Positions 32,445 through 44,649 are shown, counted from the first letter of the stretch. The stretch: 64,000 nucleotides of DNA from Siderastrea radians (GCA_964017195.1 OZ024887.1:9789660-9853659); one strand, 5' to 3'. Translations and numbers: made by a program. Notes: a model not told the origin generated them from the letters alone.

Positions 32445-34358
32445 TTAAGAGCGGTTTGCTGTAAGAATCGACTAAAGGTATGCAAGATAGAAAAATCCGA
32501 TTTTCTCAAAATCTGCCAGAATAAAGGCTTTGGTGAACTAGTTCTAAAAATATAAGTTTCAGGTCGTTTAGGTTTTTATTTATTTTTTAGTGAATATTTT
32601 CGTATTTTGCCCTGCACGGCAGTCAAAATCAACGCCAAAATCGTGACTTTTCCGGAAGCTCCTGTTCAAATATTCAAAGCGTCCTAAATAAGATTAACCC
32701 GGGGAGTTAAAAGATCTTATTTTCTATGTTTATTAGCAGTGTCAAAGCTTCATGAAAAGCGAACGTGAATTTTTAACGGAATTTTAAAATTTATAGCCAA
32801 CAACGGTCGTTAGCGACAACCCAATTTAGGCTAAATTCAAGGCTCAAAAAAGCACTCTGGTACATGGCTTTACACAAAGAGACTATACTCTGGGAAAGAA
32901 CAATCACTTCAACTAAACATTGGCCGAAAAACATTTTGGGACAAATGAAACGGGGAATTTTGAGAGCGCTTTGAAAACGGGCTACTTGAGTGATATGAGC
33001 GACCCTTTGACCTTTCATGTCAACCGAAATCAACACACAGCAGCTCTTAAAATGTGACTTTCCTTCGCCAGAAGACGAGTTTGCTTGTTTTTCTAGAATG
33101 TTTTCAAATAGAGAAAACTAGGATTTTGAATTTGGGAGCCTTTGTTCCCAATAATGAGCGATGTTGGGCAATTTAGAGAAGTATGTTATCAAATTGACCT
33201 ACTCTGTTTATCACCGAATTATACATTCAAAGTCTGTTTACAACGTGAATGCGGAATCAATAACGAAGTAAAAAACCGATTCTTGAAATGTTTAGGAAAT
33301 AACTCTTACCTAAGTGAGCTTTTCCTGGCTGGAAACTGCAACTTTCATTGCAAAACACATAGCAAGATCGCCGAGCCGTGTTGCACGTGAGTTGTCAAAT
33401 GTTTCTACGTTGAGGTTCCCTATGTTAACGATTAACCAGATTTAGGCCCGCATAGCGTGCAGTCGGAAACAACACTATGGGGACGAACGCTTGTGCTTGA
33501 TAGGAAAAAAAAGTAGGGGAAAAAGGAAAAAGAGAGCTTTCATTATATACTTATTATTATATACTTTTTTTTTTACGTTCAAACCGGTGACACGTACTAC
33601 TAAGCAAGTTCTCCCAATGTTGGTGGCCTTTAGGGTTTAATAGAGCCTTATAGTGCTAGCCCGCTTGCTGACGTCTCCTATTTCCTTTGCTTCACAAATG
33701 TCTTTCCCACTGCTCGTGTTCGATGATACAGCAGCCACACCCGTAGACAAGCCTTTTCATGCTGTCTTCCCTATGGATGTCGCACAGGTTCGCGTCAGTC
33801 ATATGCGATGAGGTTGTGAAAAATCAGGAGCCCATGAAAAATTTAGTTTTATACTTAAAAAAGTACTTCATCCACTACAATCTGGCAGGTATCACAGAGA
33901 TTTTTCTCACTTAATATCTCCCGTTTGGGCAGCGGTTCCTCTGCCTGTCCCTGGAAAAATGCTGAATACTCTGCAAATCATCAGGACAATGATTCTCAAC
34001 AGGCTAGCATGCTTTACCGGTAGGAATTTTACTGAATGCATTCAGCACAGTAACCATATGTTAAGACCCTTGCCTACCTGCACTGCCAGAGCGAAAAATA
34101 AAAACAAAAACAGAAGCAACAACTGCCCGTGTCGCCAACATCACAAGAGAACTCTGCTGTATAACTCAAGGGATCAAGAATCCCACAATCGACACCGCTA
34201 TCCTACGACGTGAGTACGCTGGGTGCTATCAACTGCTGTGTAGCATCATGTACTCTAAAGAAGGCCAATACCTGGACGGGTGTTTGCAGAGTGGATTTCG
34301 GTTACCCAGAAAGAGAAAAAGGGGCTTGTGACATAGAGGTAGACACTATCGAAACCCT

Positions 34359-34545
34359 AGCCTGTGTAGCAAGCGTTTCTGTGGGCCTAGGGTTTTTCGT
34401 ACGTTCGAAGCATTTTTCGCTTTTTGGCCGCGCAAAAATTGGGCCGAGCGCAAAAGAAGTGGGAGAAGGGGCCGGGAAAAGGGAGGAAAAAAACGTTTGT
34501 CCGCAAACCCCACGATTTTGAAGAACCCGTACGCCAAAGAACGTC
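34359..34545 (+). mobile_element. MITE fragment, same family as 23809-23970
   Basis: The left half matches the family at 23809: agcctgtgtagcaagcg, ttcgaagcatttttcgcttt. The right half reads gggaaaaggg...cgtttgtccgcaaac and recurs in reverse orientation at 35283-35390. The right terminal repeat of the 23809 copy is not found here. Confidence 0.55.
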
Positions 34546-35035
34546 AATCAAATCAGTTAAGTTAATTTGAGCGTGACCGCATCAACACAACTAACTGTTT
34601 CTCTCCAGCTGGAAAATTTCCATGGCCAGGTTTGACTCTAGAAGGCGGCTGTTCGGTGGCTTCAAATCTCAGGGACTTTCGCGAAGCTTTCTCTTTCTAC
34701 AAAGACTGTTGCCTGATGGAGGTTTGAGCAGCCGTTTAGACAAGTTGATACGCTGATTTGGCGGAGCTTGGGAAACAGGAGACTCGATATACTTATTGCA
34801 TTCCGAATAACTTCGAATAATGCCCTTAAGTTCCTAATTTTTCGAGCACAAAGATTGCAGACACGTTCAGAAAATAGCTATACAAGTTTTCAACAACTTC
34901 CACTGTAACCACTCTGAAGATATCAGCAAGAATTGCTCCTTTCTTTTCGACGCTTTGAAAAGGTTCCCGAAGAAATAAAACCGATTTTCCTAGCAGAGAT
35001 AAATTTCCAAATTTATTAACTTTGAAATTACAACG

Positions 35036-35120
35036 ACAAATCCTGAAGCGCCCTCCTTTGAGTTTCCAACTTTCGAGCCTCGAAAGTTGGAAACTCAAAG
35101 GAGGGCGCTTCAGGATTTGT
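35036..35120. repeat. Perfect 42 bp-arm palindrome
   Basis: The arms 35036-35077 and 35079-35120 are exact reverse complements separated by a single base. It begins acaaatcctgaagcgccc. Both strands would form the same 42 bp hairpin. It lies near the middle of the 32449-37167 element. Candidate explanations are a foldback remnant, recent local inverted duplication, or a hairpin RNA source. Confidence 0.9.
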
Positions 35121-35890
35121 TTCGACATCACATCTCCGAGTGCTTCGTCTCTGCAGTTCGTGGGTTTGACTTACGTGGAGCATGTTTTGATTTTGACGAA
35201 AGTAAATTTGTAACATCCGTTGATCTGTTATTTGTTGCTTTATTGTCAAGCTGTCACGCTATGAATTCATCAAACCTTGAGTGCTAAAGGGACATTTTTC
35301 AAACTTGTGGCGTTTGCGGGCAAGCGTTGCCTTTTTTGCCTCTCCCCCCCCCCCCCCCCACTTCCCGCTCCTTCCTTTTACAATCTTATCGCTTATGACA
35401 AGTTGAACCTGTGCGACATGCATAGGAAAGGCAGCAAGAAAAGGCTGAGAACAGCCGTGCTAAAGACTGTTTGTATCCCATGCAAGGCACAAATCACAGC
35501 ACCTTCTGCCGTAGCGGAACCAGTCGAGGGAAGTGGTTGCTGTTTTATCGAAAACTAGAGAAAGACATTCAGTCTGATTTGTGGGTTTTATGTGTTTTAC
35601 TTACCAAAAGGTAAAATGTCTCACTAAGAATGGGAGTTTGAAGAGCCTTCTGGAGTGAATAATTGAACGAATTTTGTGTGTTTACTACGCTTCAGTCGCT
35701 TGTTCAACAAGACGCTAACCTTTTCTACTACAACGCTACATTTTAGCGTGCCCCATTTGGTCGAAATCGATCACGTGACGCGATACTGTCTCTCCTCAGT
35801 GGCACCTATCAACGCATATTGGCAATTTTCGCTCAAAAATTAGCGTTGGACGATAAAAACAATAGAGGGATTCTGTCTCAGACCCTATGT

Positions 35891-36000
35891 GTGATAGGTT
35901 CCCTGGGAAATTTGATGTGCAAACTTCATATAAGCCCTCAAACTACGTTCTTGGACTAATATTTGTTGTTAACATCAAATTTCCTCCGGCAACCTATCAG
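35891..36000. repeat. Short inverted-repeat pair
   Basis: tgataggttccctggg...aatttgatgt at 35891 is mirrored by acatcaaatttcctcc...aacctatca ending at 36000, with a few mismatches. This is a MITE-like foldback just inside the right arm of the large element. Confidence 0.55.
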
Positions 36001-37313
36001 CAACAGAAGAACTCTATTGTACGTGTCACCGGTTTGGATGTAAAAATATATATATAATAATAAGTATATCTGTAATAAAAGCTCTCTTTTTCCTTTTTCC
36101 CCTTCTTTTTTCCTATGAAGCACAAGCGTTCCTCACCATAGTGTTGTTTCCGACTGCACGCTATGCGGGCCTAAATCTGGTTAATCGTTAACATAGGGGA
36201 CCTCAATGCAGAAACATTTGACAACTCACGTGCAACACGGCTCGGCGATCTCGCTATGTGTTTTGCAATGAAAGTTGCAGTTTCTAGCCAGGAAAAGCTC
36301 ACTTAGGTAAGAGTTATTTCTTAAGCATTTCATGAATCGGAATTTTACTTCGTTATTGATTCCGCATTCACGTTGTAAACAGACTTTGAATGTATAATTC
36401 GGTGATAAATAGAGTAGGTCAATTTCACAACATACTTCTCTAAATTGCCCAACATCGCTCATTATTGGGAACAAAGGCCTCCAAATTCAAAATCCTAGTT
36501 TTCTCTATTTGAAAACATTCTAGAAAAACAAGCAAACTCGTATTCTGGCGAAGGAAAGTCACATTTTAAGAGCTGCTGTGTGTTGATTTCCGTTGACATA
36601 AAAGGTCAAAGGGTCGCTCATATTACTCAAGTAGCCCGTTTTCAAAGCGCTCTCAAAATTCCCCGTTTCATTTGTCCCAAAATGTTTTTCGGCCGATGTT
36701 TAGTTGAAGTGATTGTTCTTTCCCGGAGTATAGTCTTGTTGTGTAAAGCCATGTACCAGAGTGCTTTTTTGAGCCTTGAATTTAGCCTAAATTGGGTTGT
36801 CGCTAACGACCGTTGTTGGCTATAAATTTTAGAATTCCGTTAAAAATTCACGTTCGCTTTTCATGAAACTTTGACACTGCTAATAAACAGAGGAAATAAG
36901 ATCTTTTAACTCCCCGGGTTAATCTTATTTAAGACGCTTTGAATATTTGAACAGGAGTTTCCGGAAAAGTCCCGATTTTGGCTTTGATTTTGACTGCCGC
37001 GCAGGGCAAAATACGAAAATATTCACTAAAAAATAAATAAAAACCTAAACGACCCGAAACTTATATTTTTAGAACTACTTCACCAAAGCCTTTATTCTAG
37101 CAGATTTTGAGAAAATCGGATTTTTCTATCTTGCATACCTTTAGTCGATTCTTACAGCAAACCGCTCTTAATTGCTCATTATGCTGTTCATTTGCGACTA
37201 AATTGCTAAAAGTGCCGATTTTTACAAAACTACACATTTTTTGCATTGATCTAACTAGGGTTAATTTGGGGGTAATTTTCATTTTAGCGAACCTAATTTG
37301 ATAATTATTTTCA

Positions 37314-37314
37314 C

Positions 37315-37380
<66 letters not shown>
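37314..37380. repeat. (CTTT)n microsatellite
   Basis: About 16 uninterrupted TTTC/CTTT units, 90 bp to the right of the broken tandem unit next to the TTAA element. Confidence 0.95.
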
Positions 37381-37381
<1 letters not shown>

Positions 37382-37799
37382 ATTCATTTGTTCACCTCTT
37401 TATTATCTTTCTTTTCTGTGGAATGGTGTCTGACTAGCTTTTGAGGAAAGCGTTAAATTTAACCAGGAGAGGGTACCAGGTGAATAGCCAAATTTTTCAG
37501 TGATCTGGCAAGGCAACGGAAATGAGTTTTTTGTTTGTAATTCTAGCAGAAGACTGGCAGAATTGGTCAAAAGCTGCAAAATAGAAGGATCTATCCTTTC
37601 TAGATCCTTTGCTTATCATAGTGATCACTTGACGTAAAAGCCTGATGACGCCAGAAGTGTTTGAATTTGCCTAGTCGAAAACGACCCGATTCGTGCGAAA
37701 AGGGATGAATGGCTAAACAGACTCGCAAGTTAACTAAGTTAGAACTAACTGGCAGAAAACCATTTCAGTGCATGCGCAGACCTTGAGCATACGGCAATA
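37381..37799. other. No gene recognised
   Basis: Spacer with one small palindrome (aaggatct...agatcctt, 37585-37609). Confidence 0.4.
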
Positions 37800-37803
37800 C
37801 AAA

Positions 37804-38010
37804 GCGCGCTTTCCATTTGTATAGGAAAACCGGTGAGAATTTTCCGCCAAACGGAACAGGAAATTTTTTACACAAACAAAACGGAAAGGGAAGAGTATGT
37901 ACCACTGCTCTTGGTACTATTTGACAGAAAGCGCTTTCCACTTGTGTGGAAAAACCGGTGTGAATTTTTCGACAAATGGAACAGGAAAATTTTTCCACAA
38001 ATAAGCCGCG
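37804..38010 (+). repeat. Imperfect ~72 bp direct repeat, two copies
   Basis: The copies at about 37804-37880 and 37930-38003 share 'gcgctttcca.ttgt', 'ggaaaaaccggtg', 'aacaggaaa' and 'acacaaa/ccacaaa' in order. Probably a partly duplicated repeat element. Confidence 0.65.
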
Positions 38011-38539
38011 CAATTTATCTTGGAGCATATTGCTAGTGATGACGCAAATGGTACAGTAATATTATGATAATTTCGCTAAAAACGCGAAGAAAAGAATACC
38101 TCTGAAGGTATTCTTTTTTTCAAAACATTTCCACTGAATAAGGCATTCCATTTGATTTCCCACCGGAACAACGGGTTAATGTTGTCAATTTTCTCCAGAA
38201 AAATGCAGAGCGCTTTAAGTATACCGTGAAAACAGTACAACTGGCGTCAATGTGCGCTCAGATGCGTGTTAAACGGTGTTTCGAGTCCGTTTCACCAGGA
38301 CCTTAATTGCAAACTGAGTTCAATGATGACATTCTATATTCTCTATAACCTTTCTCATTGTCACCATATTCATTTGATGAGGAGAAATAAATTGCGATCA
38401 TTTGATGCTTTTTCAGTAAAAGTGGTGTGCAGTTTTCTAGCCCTTTACTTATATTGGACTCAAACGACCGTACATGCAATGGTGACAACAAAGAAATCAA
38501 AAGTGCTCCTTTTTAAAACAAAGATTATCGGATGGACGT

Positions 38540-41500
38540 TTACTTTCGATGGAGCAAGAAACGGAATACTTTCTTCAAAAGATCCGGATGTTTAGGCAAA
38601 CAAGCTGCTGTTCTGGAATACTTCTGTCTCGAACTCGTTAATCTGGGTAATTTCCACCCTGGCATAGTCATGATATTTTGGGACAGCAAAACGAATATGG
38701 AAAAACAGGCAGAAACCAAGGCAAAGAGGCCTTGAAAACCCGAACTCCACGTAGCTCCACTGTTTTTATCCGCATCGCGTGTGTCTTGCGTTGTTGAACT
38801 TGCTTTGCTAAAAGATGATTCCGTTGGAGAAGAGTCAGTATGGGCGACCGCGGTTTGTGGATTTTCTAACCGAAAAGAATAAAGAAGTGCTGTGAGCTTT
38901 ACGTTACAAAATTTGTCGATAAAAACAGACGATATAGTTTTCAACTTCAAATAAAACGAAATTGAGCAAAGTTTAGCACTTTGTGCGAACAAAGAAAAAG
39001 TGAAAGTAAAAAACACGATAGGGGTCACTCGTAAATGGTTGGCGAGATAAACGACAAGCCGGCATAACAAATTGCCCTTAAGTCACATTGACCTTTTACC
39101 AAAAACCTAATCCGCTATAAGAAATGTTATCTATAAGGAGTTTTCTTCACAACTTGATGTTTTAGGGATTGTTAATGCCCATAATTTGGCAAGCTGTCCG
39201 TATAACTCGGGTCTCCGTAAAGCGCCGGATTCGACTGCACACATTTAGAATTTACAGCCAGCCTGCCCCTGAAATGCTGTTTATCAGCAGAAAGAAGCGA
39301 TAACGATGTTCAAACCTGATGGCGGGCGGTGAGTAGGAAGAATCAACTCCGTACAGTTTGGCTCTAAAACAAAGCGTACGTGGAATATTAGCAACTGTAC
39401 TTTTGAACATACATGAACTCTTACTTACTAATTAGCCCTCCAAACCGTCTGCCAAATATATATACTAAGCGCCCTCCGTCTATTAGGCACCCCATTTATT
39501 TCCCATATTAGGTGGCTACCATCTAAAAGAATCAGTCGCTACTGAAATCGGGTTTTGAACAATTTTGCATTACTAAAAGCTCCCCTCCGCACCACAACCC
39601 TCCGCTACCAAAAACGACCAAAAGCAAAACAAGAAAGACATGCCAAATTAAAATTTCGCGAAATGCCGAAAAAGAAACAACACAAGAATGTGCTTTTTAA
39701 GAGCTTAAGTGAATGGCCACCTTTTGGGGTGTATCATCCCGAAACTTAAAAGTTAGAACCACACAACATGAAAAGAAGTTTGACTCCGCGAAGGCGATAG
39801 GGTAATAGAGGAATCAACCTCGTCCCCAGGGGCTTCTTCTCGTTCAAAATGGGATGTCTATTGTAAGTGTCTTTCCTCTTTCACTTTCGACGACGACTTT
39901 GTTTTCTTGCAAATCCTACCCGCACCTTGGCGCCCCTGGAGTGTACGAGAGCGAAGGTCCATGGGAAGGCCTCACAGAGAGCCCAAGGCTCCAAAAAGTT
40001 GGCTTAAAGGAAAACGTGACGTTTGTTTCCCATGAATGCTTGGGCATTTAAGAATTCTGCGAAGAAAACGAAGCGCCTGGGTACGAGCCAGTAGCAAAAT
40101 CAAGAGCAATCCTGATGATAGAGATCAGAATAATCGCTAGCATAGTTTCCTTTACTGGATTAATAACGAGCCTGGGTGCATTATAACTTTGATTCCGGTC
40201 ATCTTTTTCAATCTACTTCCGTGAACGTCCGATGGTGGCAGACTTACGACAAAAGCCGACCAGGAGTTTCATCGCTTGTTATTTGATTATTCTCGGTACT
40301 CGACAGGAAGCTGCAAAGAATATTCGAATAGTTGTTAATGGAAGGAAATCCGCATGATGCTAAGCCCGTTTCCTACCTGGGCAAAGACCACACGACTTTG
40401 TGCACCGTGTTGTCATAAAATCGCTTTTACACGGATCGCCAGCTTGAATCGTTTTGAGACACTCAGATGACAACTTCACATCGTAACACACTGCAAAAGA
40501 GAAAGGTAAGCAGAAACATCGAGACAGAATTGTCGTTTCATTAAAAGTTTGCTGGAAATGGGAATTGTTCATATTTAAAGCTACAAAAGGTCAATGCGGT
40601 ACGGCTTAGCCTGCGTGCGGACGTCCTCTAGTAAGGAAATAGGAGACGTCTGCACGCGGGGTATACCATGTGGCACTAAATTTTTGTGGGTTCTAATTTT
40701 TGCGATTTTTGCCGGTTTTTTCGTAAGTCGCAAAAGAAGTTCCCGCCGACTTTACGGCTTTTGACATAAACAGTAAAAAGTGCAGTAAAAAACACACCTT
40801 GAAGGCTTGTGGTTATGTTACGTTCCTGTCCCACGCACGTGATGTTCCCTGCGTCGTTCTCTGAGACAGCGGTGATTAACAAAGTCGAAAAGGAGCCATA
40901 TGCCTTTGTTTTGAACCTAGGATCTGTGGAAATAAAAATCGAGCACAACACAGTGTGTAGATACCCCCCCAGGGGAGAGGGGGCTAATTAATAAAGTTTT
41001 GTACAGGGAGGCTCCGCCCGGAGGTCCAAGCCCTTACCCTTTAATATACCTAACTTTTACCAAAATGGTACCCATTTCACACACTTAGAGCAAAATTACA
41101 CCTCTTTCTTACACCTCAAGGATAAGCCAAAACTATAGAATTTCCTGTAATCGCCACGTTTTTCCTGGGTTTTCAGTTGTTCTGATTCAGTTGCGTAGTC
41201 ATTTCTGCCAAAATGTGGTACCTTTTGATATACTTCGCTTTAGCCACCATTTCTTCCACTTTGCAGCTGATTTTGTGACCCTTTCGTACACTAAAATGGC
41301 AATTTTCCTTACCCTTTTATATACTGCGAGCTTAAAAAAGGCACCCCTTGCGGGCAGAGCCTCCCCGTATAGCCGCCCCGGGGAGTAACCCCCCGGGGTA
41401 GATACGTTCGCGAGTCTCCTTGCCACCCGCCATTAAAATCCATGTTGTGTATTTTGGACCCTTGGAAGTTTAAAACAAGAACGAATGTAGAACAGATGTC

Positions 41501-42473
41501 TTTTTTCCGAAAAGTTCATAAACAAACGTTACCACTGATTCTGGGTGTGAAACTGTTAAAATAATCATACTTTGGTCGACGATTTTCGTTGACACCTTAC
41601 ACTACCTGGGTATACAACGCTGATGAAACAGTTGTCCATAGCTACCTCTCTGCATTAGGTACTTTAGCTCTACGGGGCCAAACTGTTGAGATCTAGTGTG
41701 TGTCAATTAATTGTTTCCTTAAATCAGGTGCAAATCAAAACCAGTGGCGGTAGTCTACAAAGGAGAAGGATTTCTGCCCGGTGCGCGGAGGGATGGCGTG
41801 GCAAAATAAGCCAGCCTGTACATACTGAATGTTCTGCTTCTGGCAAGGGCGGGAGAAGGGAACAAATAAAAATAATTCCGCGCTAGTGAAGGATGTTTAA
41901 AGATTCTCGTGATTTGCATTGCGGTCATAAATGAGGGAGTGAAGCAATAAAACAACAACAACAACAACAATACAAAAAACAAAACAAAACAACACACAAA
42001 AAAAGAAAACAAAACAAAAATGTTCCTTTACTGAATACTGAATAGCTACAAGGAAAACTCTTAAAGTGGCAGACGGAGGTCCGATTTCATTTGTATTTAT
42101 CGAATGAGTTGATAAGGTAAATTGAACTCGGTAAATTAATTCAAAAGCTGACATTTCAGCTAACGCCCAGAACACCAGCTTTTGAATTTCTATGCGGTGG
42201 TCAGTTTATGTTGTCACTGACAGTTGAATCAGATATAAATCTAAATTTTCGTGTTTCACCTCCTCCACCGACGAAGAAGCACAGTTTCTTTAGAAAATAA
42301 CCCCTTTATTCATCGTTTGAATTGTTGTACACTTCCTTCACTGTCGAGTGGTCTTTGTTCCTCACCTTCAAGTTTCTGTGATGTTCCTGTATCTAACCAT
42401 GTGACATTGCCGGGTTGATGACAGACAAGTGTTACGTTGCACCCTTCTGGTGTGTGGACAGTGTCGATGGGAC
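38540..42473 (-). CDS. Multi-exon membrane protein: Ig domain, ShKT domain, transmembrane segment (5' end missing)
   Basis: Four minus-strand exons are bounded by consensus splice sites and joined in phase 1 throughout. They are 42366-42473 (acceptor tcttttcacag, donor gtgag), 40798-40923 (acceptor tatttccacag, donor gtgtg), 40377-40490 (acceptor tcttttgcag, donor gtagg) and 38540-38865 (acceptor ttttcggttag, stop TAA). Exons one and two together make one Ig domain: first Cys in VTLVCHQPG, Trp in NVTWLD, second Cys in ENDAGNITCVG. Exon three is one six-cysteine ShKT domain (CYD...C...C...C..SCGLC). Exon four has a Ser/Thr-rich linker, a hydrophobic helix GLFALVSACFSIFVLL and a basic cytosolic tail. 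This predicts a type I surface protein. ShKT modules occur in cnidarian adhesion and enzyme proteins as well as in channel-blocking peptides, so no toxin role is implied. The signal-peptide exon was not found; function unknown. Confidence 0.7.
40610..40660. mobile_element. Short foldback in an intron
   Basis: cctgcgtgcggacgtcctct and aggagacgtctgcacgcggg pair with a few mismatches. It lies in the intron between the Ig and ShKT exons and is a degenerate MITE. Confidence 0.6.
40960..41405. mobile_element. Candidate non-autonomous element in intron
   Basis: C/G-rich ends ('tagataccccccc' at 40958 and 'ccccggggtagatac' at 41391) and mirrored 'gggaggctccgcccgg' / 'gcagagcctccccg' motifs enclose about 440 bp in the long intron between the two Ig exons. 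The inverted repeat is imperfect, so the ends are provisional. Confidence 0.45.
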
Positions 42474-43622
42474 CTGTGAAAAGAAGCAACACGTGCAAAA
42501 TATCTCTAATACGACTTTATTTTAAATAGACTTAAGCTGCAAGTGATGGAGGAATATGAATTTTAGCCCCAGCATTTTTCCAAACTTCTTTTTAAACAAA
42601 ATTTTAAATTTCCATGTGAGCGCCTCGTGCACAGCTTTCGAGCTTCATTCATCCCCTTTGGCACTTGAAATTTTGCATAATCCTCTCTAGGTCTATGCAT
42701 ACAAACATAGGTAAAGTAAGGAAACGCGAAGCAGCTGACTACCATTCTCGTCCTTTAATTCTCGTCCCCGCAGTTTTTTAAAATGTCGTTCAACCGCTGA
42801 CCAAGCGAGTCATTGGTGCTGGGTATTCGGTATTCAGCAATTTTCAGCTCTTTCGTGCGCCCGCGTTCCTTCACCCGACTGGGATGAAAACCGCATTCAC
42901 TAAACGTCAGGAAATCGAGCCCACGCGTGCGGTGGCTTTGTACTACAGTTTATCGGCGAATGACGTCCTTAGTTGTGTTTATTCTTGAGCATATTTTCAA
43001 CGTGAGAACCAGCTATATGATCTGTTTTCGGTGGAGCGTAATTCAAAGTAATATAATTTAATTATATTACATTTAATTATATTAATTCATTATAAGTACT
43101 GTTGAGGAATTAGAAATTTGTCTCATACATTACGCCAGAAATTCACCTGGGCTGTTAATTTTAATTATTTGCCATTGTCTTTGTTAATCCAAGTCACCGT
43201 CGAAGCATGTTAGAAATTTTAGCGAAAGAATTCAAGTCTCTTCTCTGGTAATCCTCCTTAATCATCTTAACCAGCCTTGTTTCTTCAGTTGCGATTATTT
43301 ATAATCGCTTTGGCTTTGTTTTGTCTAAATAAACTACAGGCGCATTCTTTTTAGGCTGTTTCGGTGCAGGAAAGCACGGCTGCAGTTTTGTATTGCAGTT
43401 TCGGCCCGTTTCAAACGCGGCCAAACCTCTCGTGCGCTGTCAGAGGTATTTTAATTTTAATTTTTAAAAGGGCCTAAGATGTGCACTATTCTGGGGTAGT
43501 CGGCATTTTCAGTCTATAGTGGACGTTTAGGTCGGACCTCCCTCAAGGTTTCAGTCCGTTTGAAGGAGAACTTGGTCTCAAATGACCCCTTTATGCTGAG
43601 TTATTGAGTAACGCAACCCTTG
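42474..43622. other. No further exon found
   Basis: Searched by eye for a minus-strand signal-peptide exon ending in phase 1 to complete the Ig-ShKT gene; none was convincing. AT-rich tract at 43045-43095. Confidence 0.4.
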
Positions 43623-43630
43623 GTAGAATC

Positions 43631-44073
43631 CCCGGGGGGGGTACTCCCATATATAACCTATATAGGTATGTGCCGCTGTGAAGGGTATGGTTTTCAAGCA
43701 GTTTGGTCTGGGATAGGGTATAGAAATCAGGGAGTCTTGGTCTAGGATAGGGTATCAATTACCGGGAAACTAATGGGTGGTGTGAAAATTTAATCGAATT
43801 AATTAATGGGTTTGAAAAACTCGGAAATATAAAATATAAATGAAATCGTCACAATATTGTTGATCGAGAGATGGTTTTCCATTAAAAGCACTGTGTGGTT
43901 ATATTTCTGATGGATAGCTCGAAAATAGCTAGTCTGGGATAGGGTAGGGATTTTTGGCATCTAGTCTAGAATAGGGTTGCAAAAACGACATGAACGTGGT
44001 CTGGTATAGGTTAAGGGTTTCAGAGTCCCAGCGGCACACTCCCATCAAAATTTTTCCGAGTACCCCCCCCGGG
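43631..44073. mobile_element. 443 bp MITE with 8 bp target duplication (hAT-like)
   Basis: The ends cccgggggggg(g)tactc are inverted repeats. The element is flanked by gtagaatc on both sides (43623-43630 and 44074-44081), an 8 bp duplication as made by hAT transposases. Inside, the phrase gtct(g/a)ggatagggta recurs five times in the same direction with variation. No transposase is encoded. Confidence 0.85.
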
Positions 44074-44226
44074 GTAGAATCGTGGTGTACCAGTTAACCA
44101 AGTACGCCATAATGGCATCTTTTCCATCGTCGTTTACGTCATGCCAACCCTCTTCGGAAATGGACTACCGCCAATAAATTACACAAGACACTCAGTTCAC
44201 TCGTGGTTGCGCGCGAGATAAGGGTA

Positions 44227-44440
44227 CTCTTCTACTCTCACGCGTTGAAAACTCACTGTGACATTGTGACAGCGACGGAAGTAAAATGGGCTCCCCTTAT
44301 AATCTTATGCTGTTAAATTTCACTGTGACACTGTGACAGCGACGGAAGTGAAATACGTTTCCCTTATACTCCCACTCTGACTCCCATGCTTTGAAATTCC
44401 CTGCGACACTGTGACACTGCGACGGAAGTGAAATACGTTG
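44227..44440. repeat. Tandem repeat, three ~65-80 bp copies
   Basis: Each copy contains 'cactgtgaca(c/t)tgtgacagcgacgg' (third copy shuffled), then 'aagt(g/a)aaat' and 'cccttata'. The array begins about 150 bp right of the hAT-like MITE. Confidence 0.8.
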
Positions 44441-44649
44441 GCATGAACAAGTTAGCTTTACCGCTGAAAATGTAATTACGCAACTGTATTATCCGCAAGT
44501 TTGTCGCTACTACTTCAGCCACTTAGTTTCCCTAAAAGTACCAAAAGGGAAAAAAACAAACAAACAAACAAACAACGCTTACCACTTAAACCTTATATAA
44601 CTAGGTTCCTTGGTCAGAAAATTCTGGTGGTGTCAGCAGGCACACAAAT

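Larger units (their letters stand above)
32449..37167. mobile_element. 4.72 kb TTAA element with 1.15 kb inverted arms
   Basis: The left arm 32449-33597 and right arm 36019-37167 are both 1149 bp and are inverted copies at roughly 95% identity by eye. The tips read gagcggtttgctgtaag and are flanked on both sides by TTAA. The host sequence resumes on the right in the middle of the tandem unit it interrupts, so the target duplication is well supported. TTAA is the piggyBac-type target, but no transposase frame is present in the 2.4 kb centre. The short frames in the arms (for example 33142-33390 and its mirror 36226-36474) follow from the arms themselves. The centre holds a MITE fragment (34359), its reversed relative (35283), a perfect 42 bp palindrome (35036-35120) and a smaller inverted pair (35891-36000). 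It shares tip style and architecture with 48741-53190. Confidence 0.85.

Noticed and set aside
33142..33390. 82-codon frame with good-looking protein, repeated at 36226-36474
   Set aside because: The two copies are simply the inverted arms; several other frames in the arms are equally conserved, so coding is not indicated.
38091..38116. Hairpin followed by a T run, like a rho-independent terminator
   Set aside because: The window is eukaryotic and no bacterial-type gene ends here; treated as a chance hairpin.
40377..40490. Secreted ShK-type toxin gene
   Set aside because: The six-cysteine module is one phase-1 exon of a larger Ig and membrane-anchored protein, so a domain in a surface protein is the better reading.
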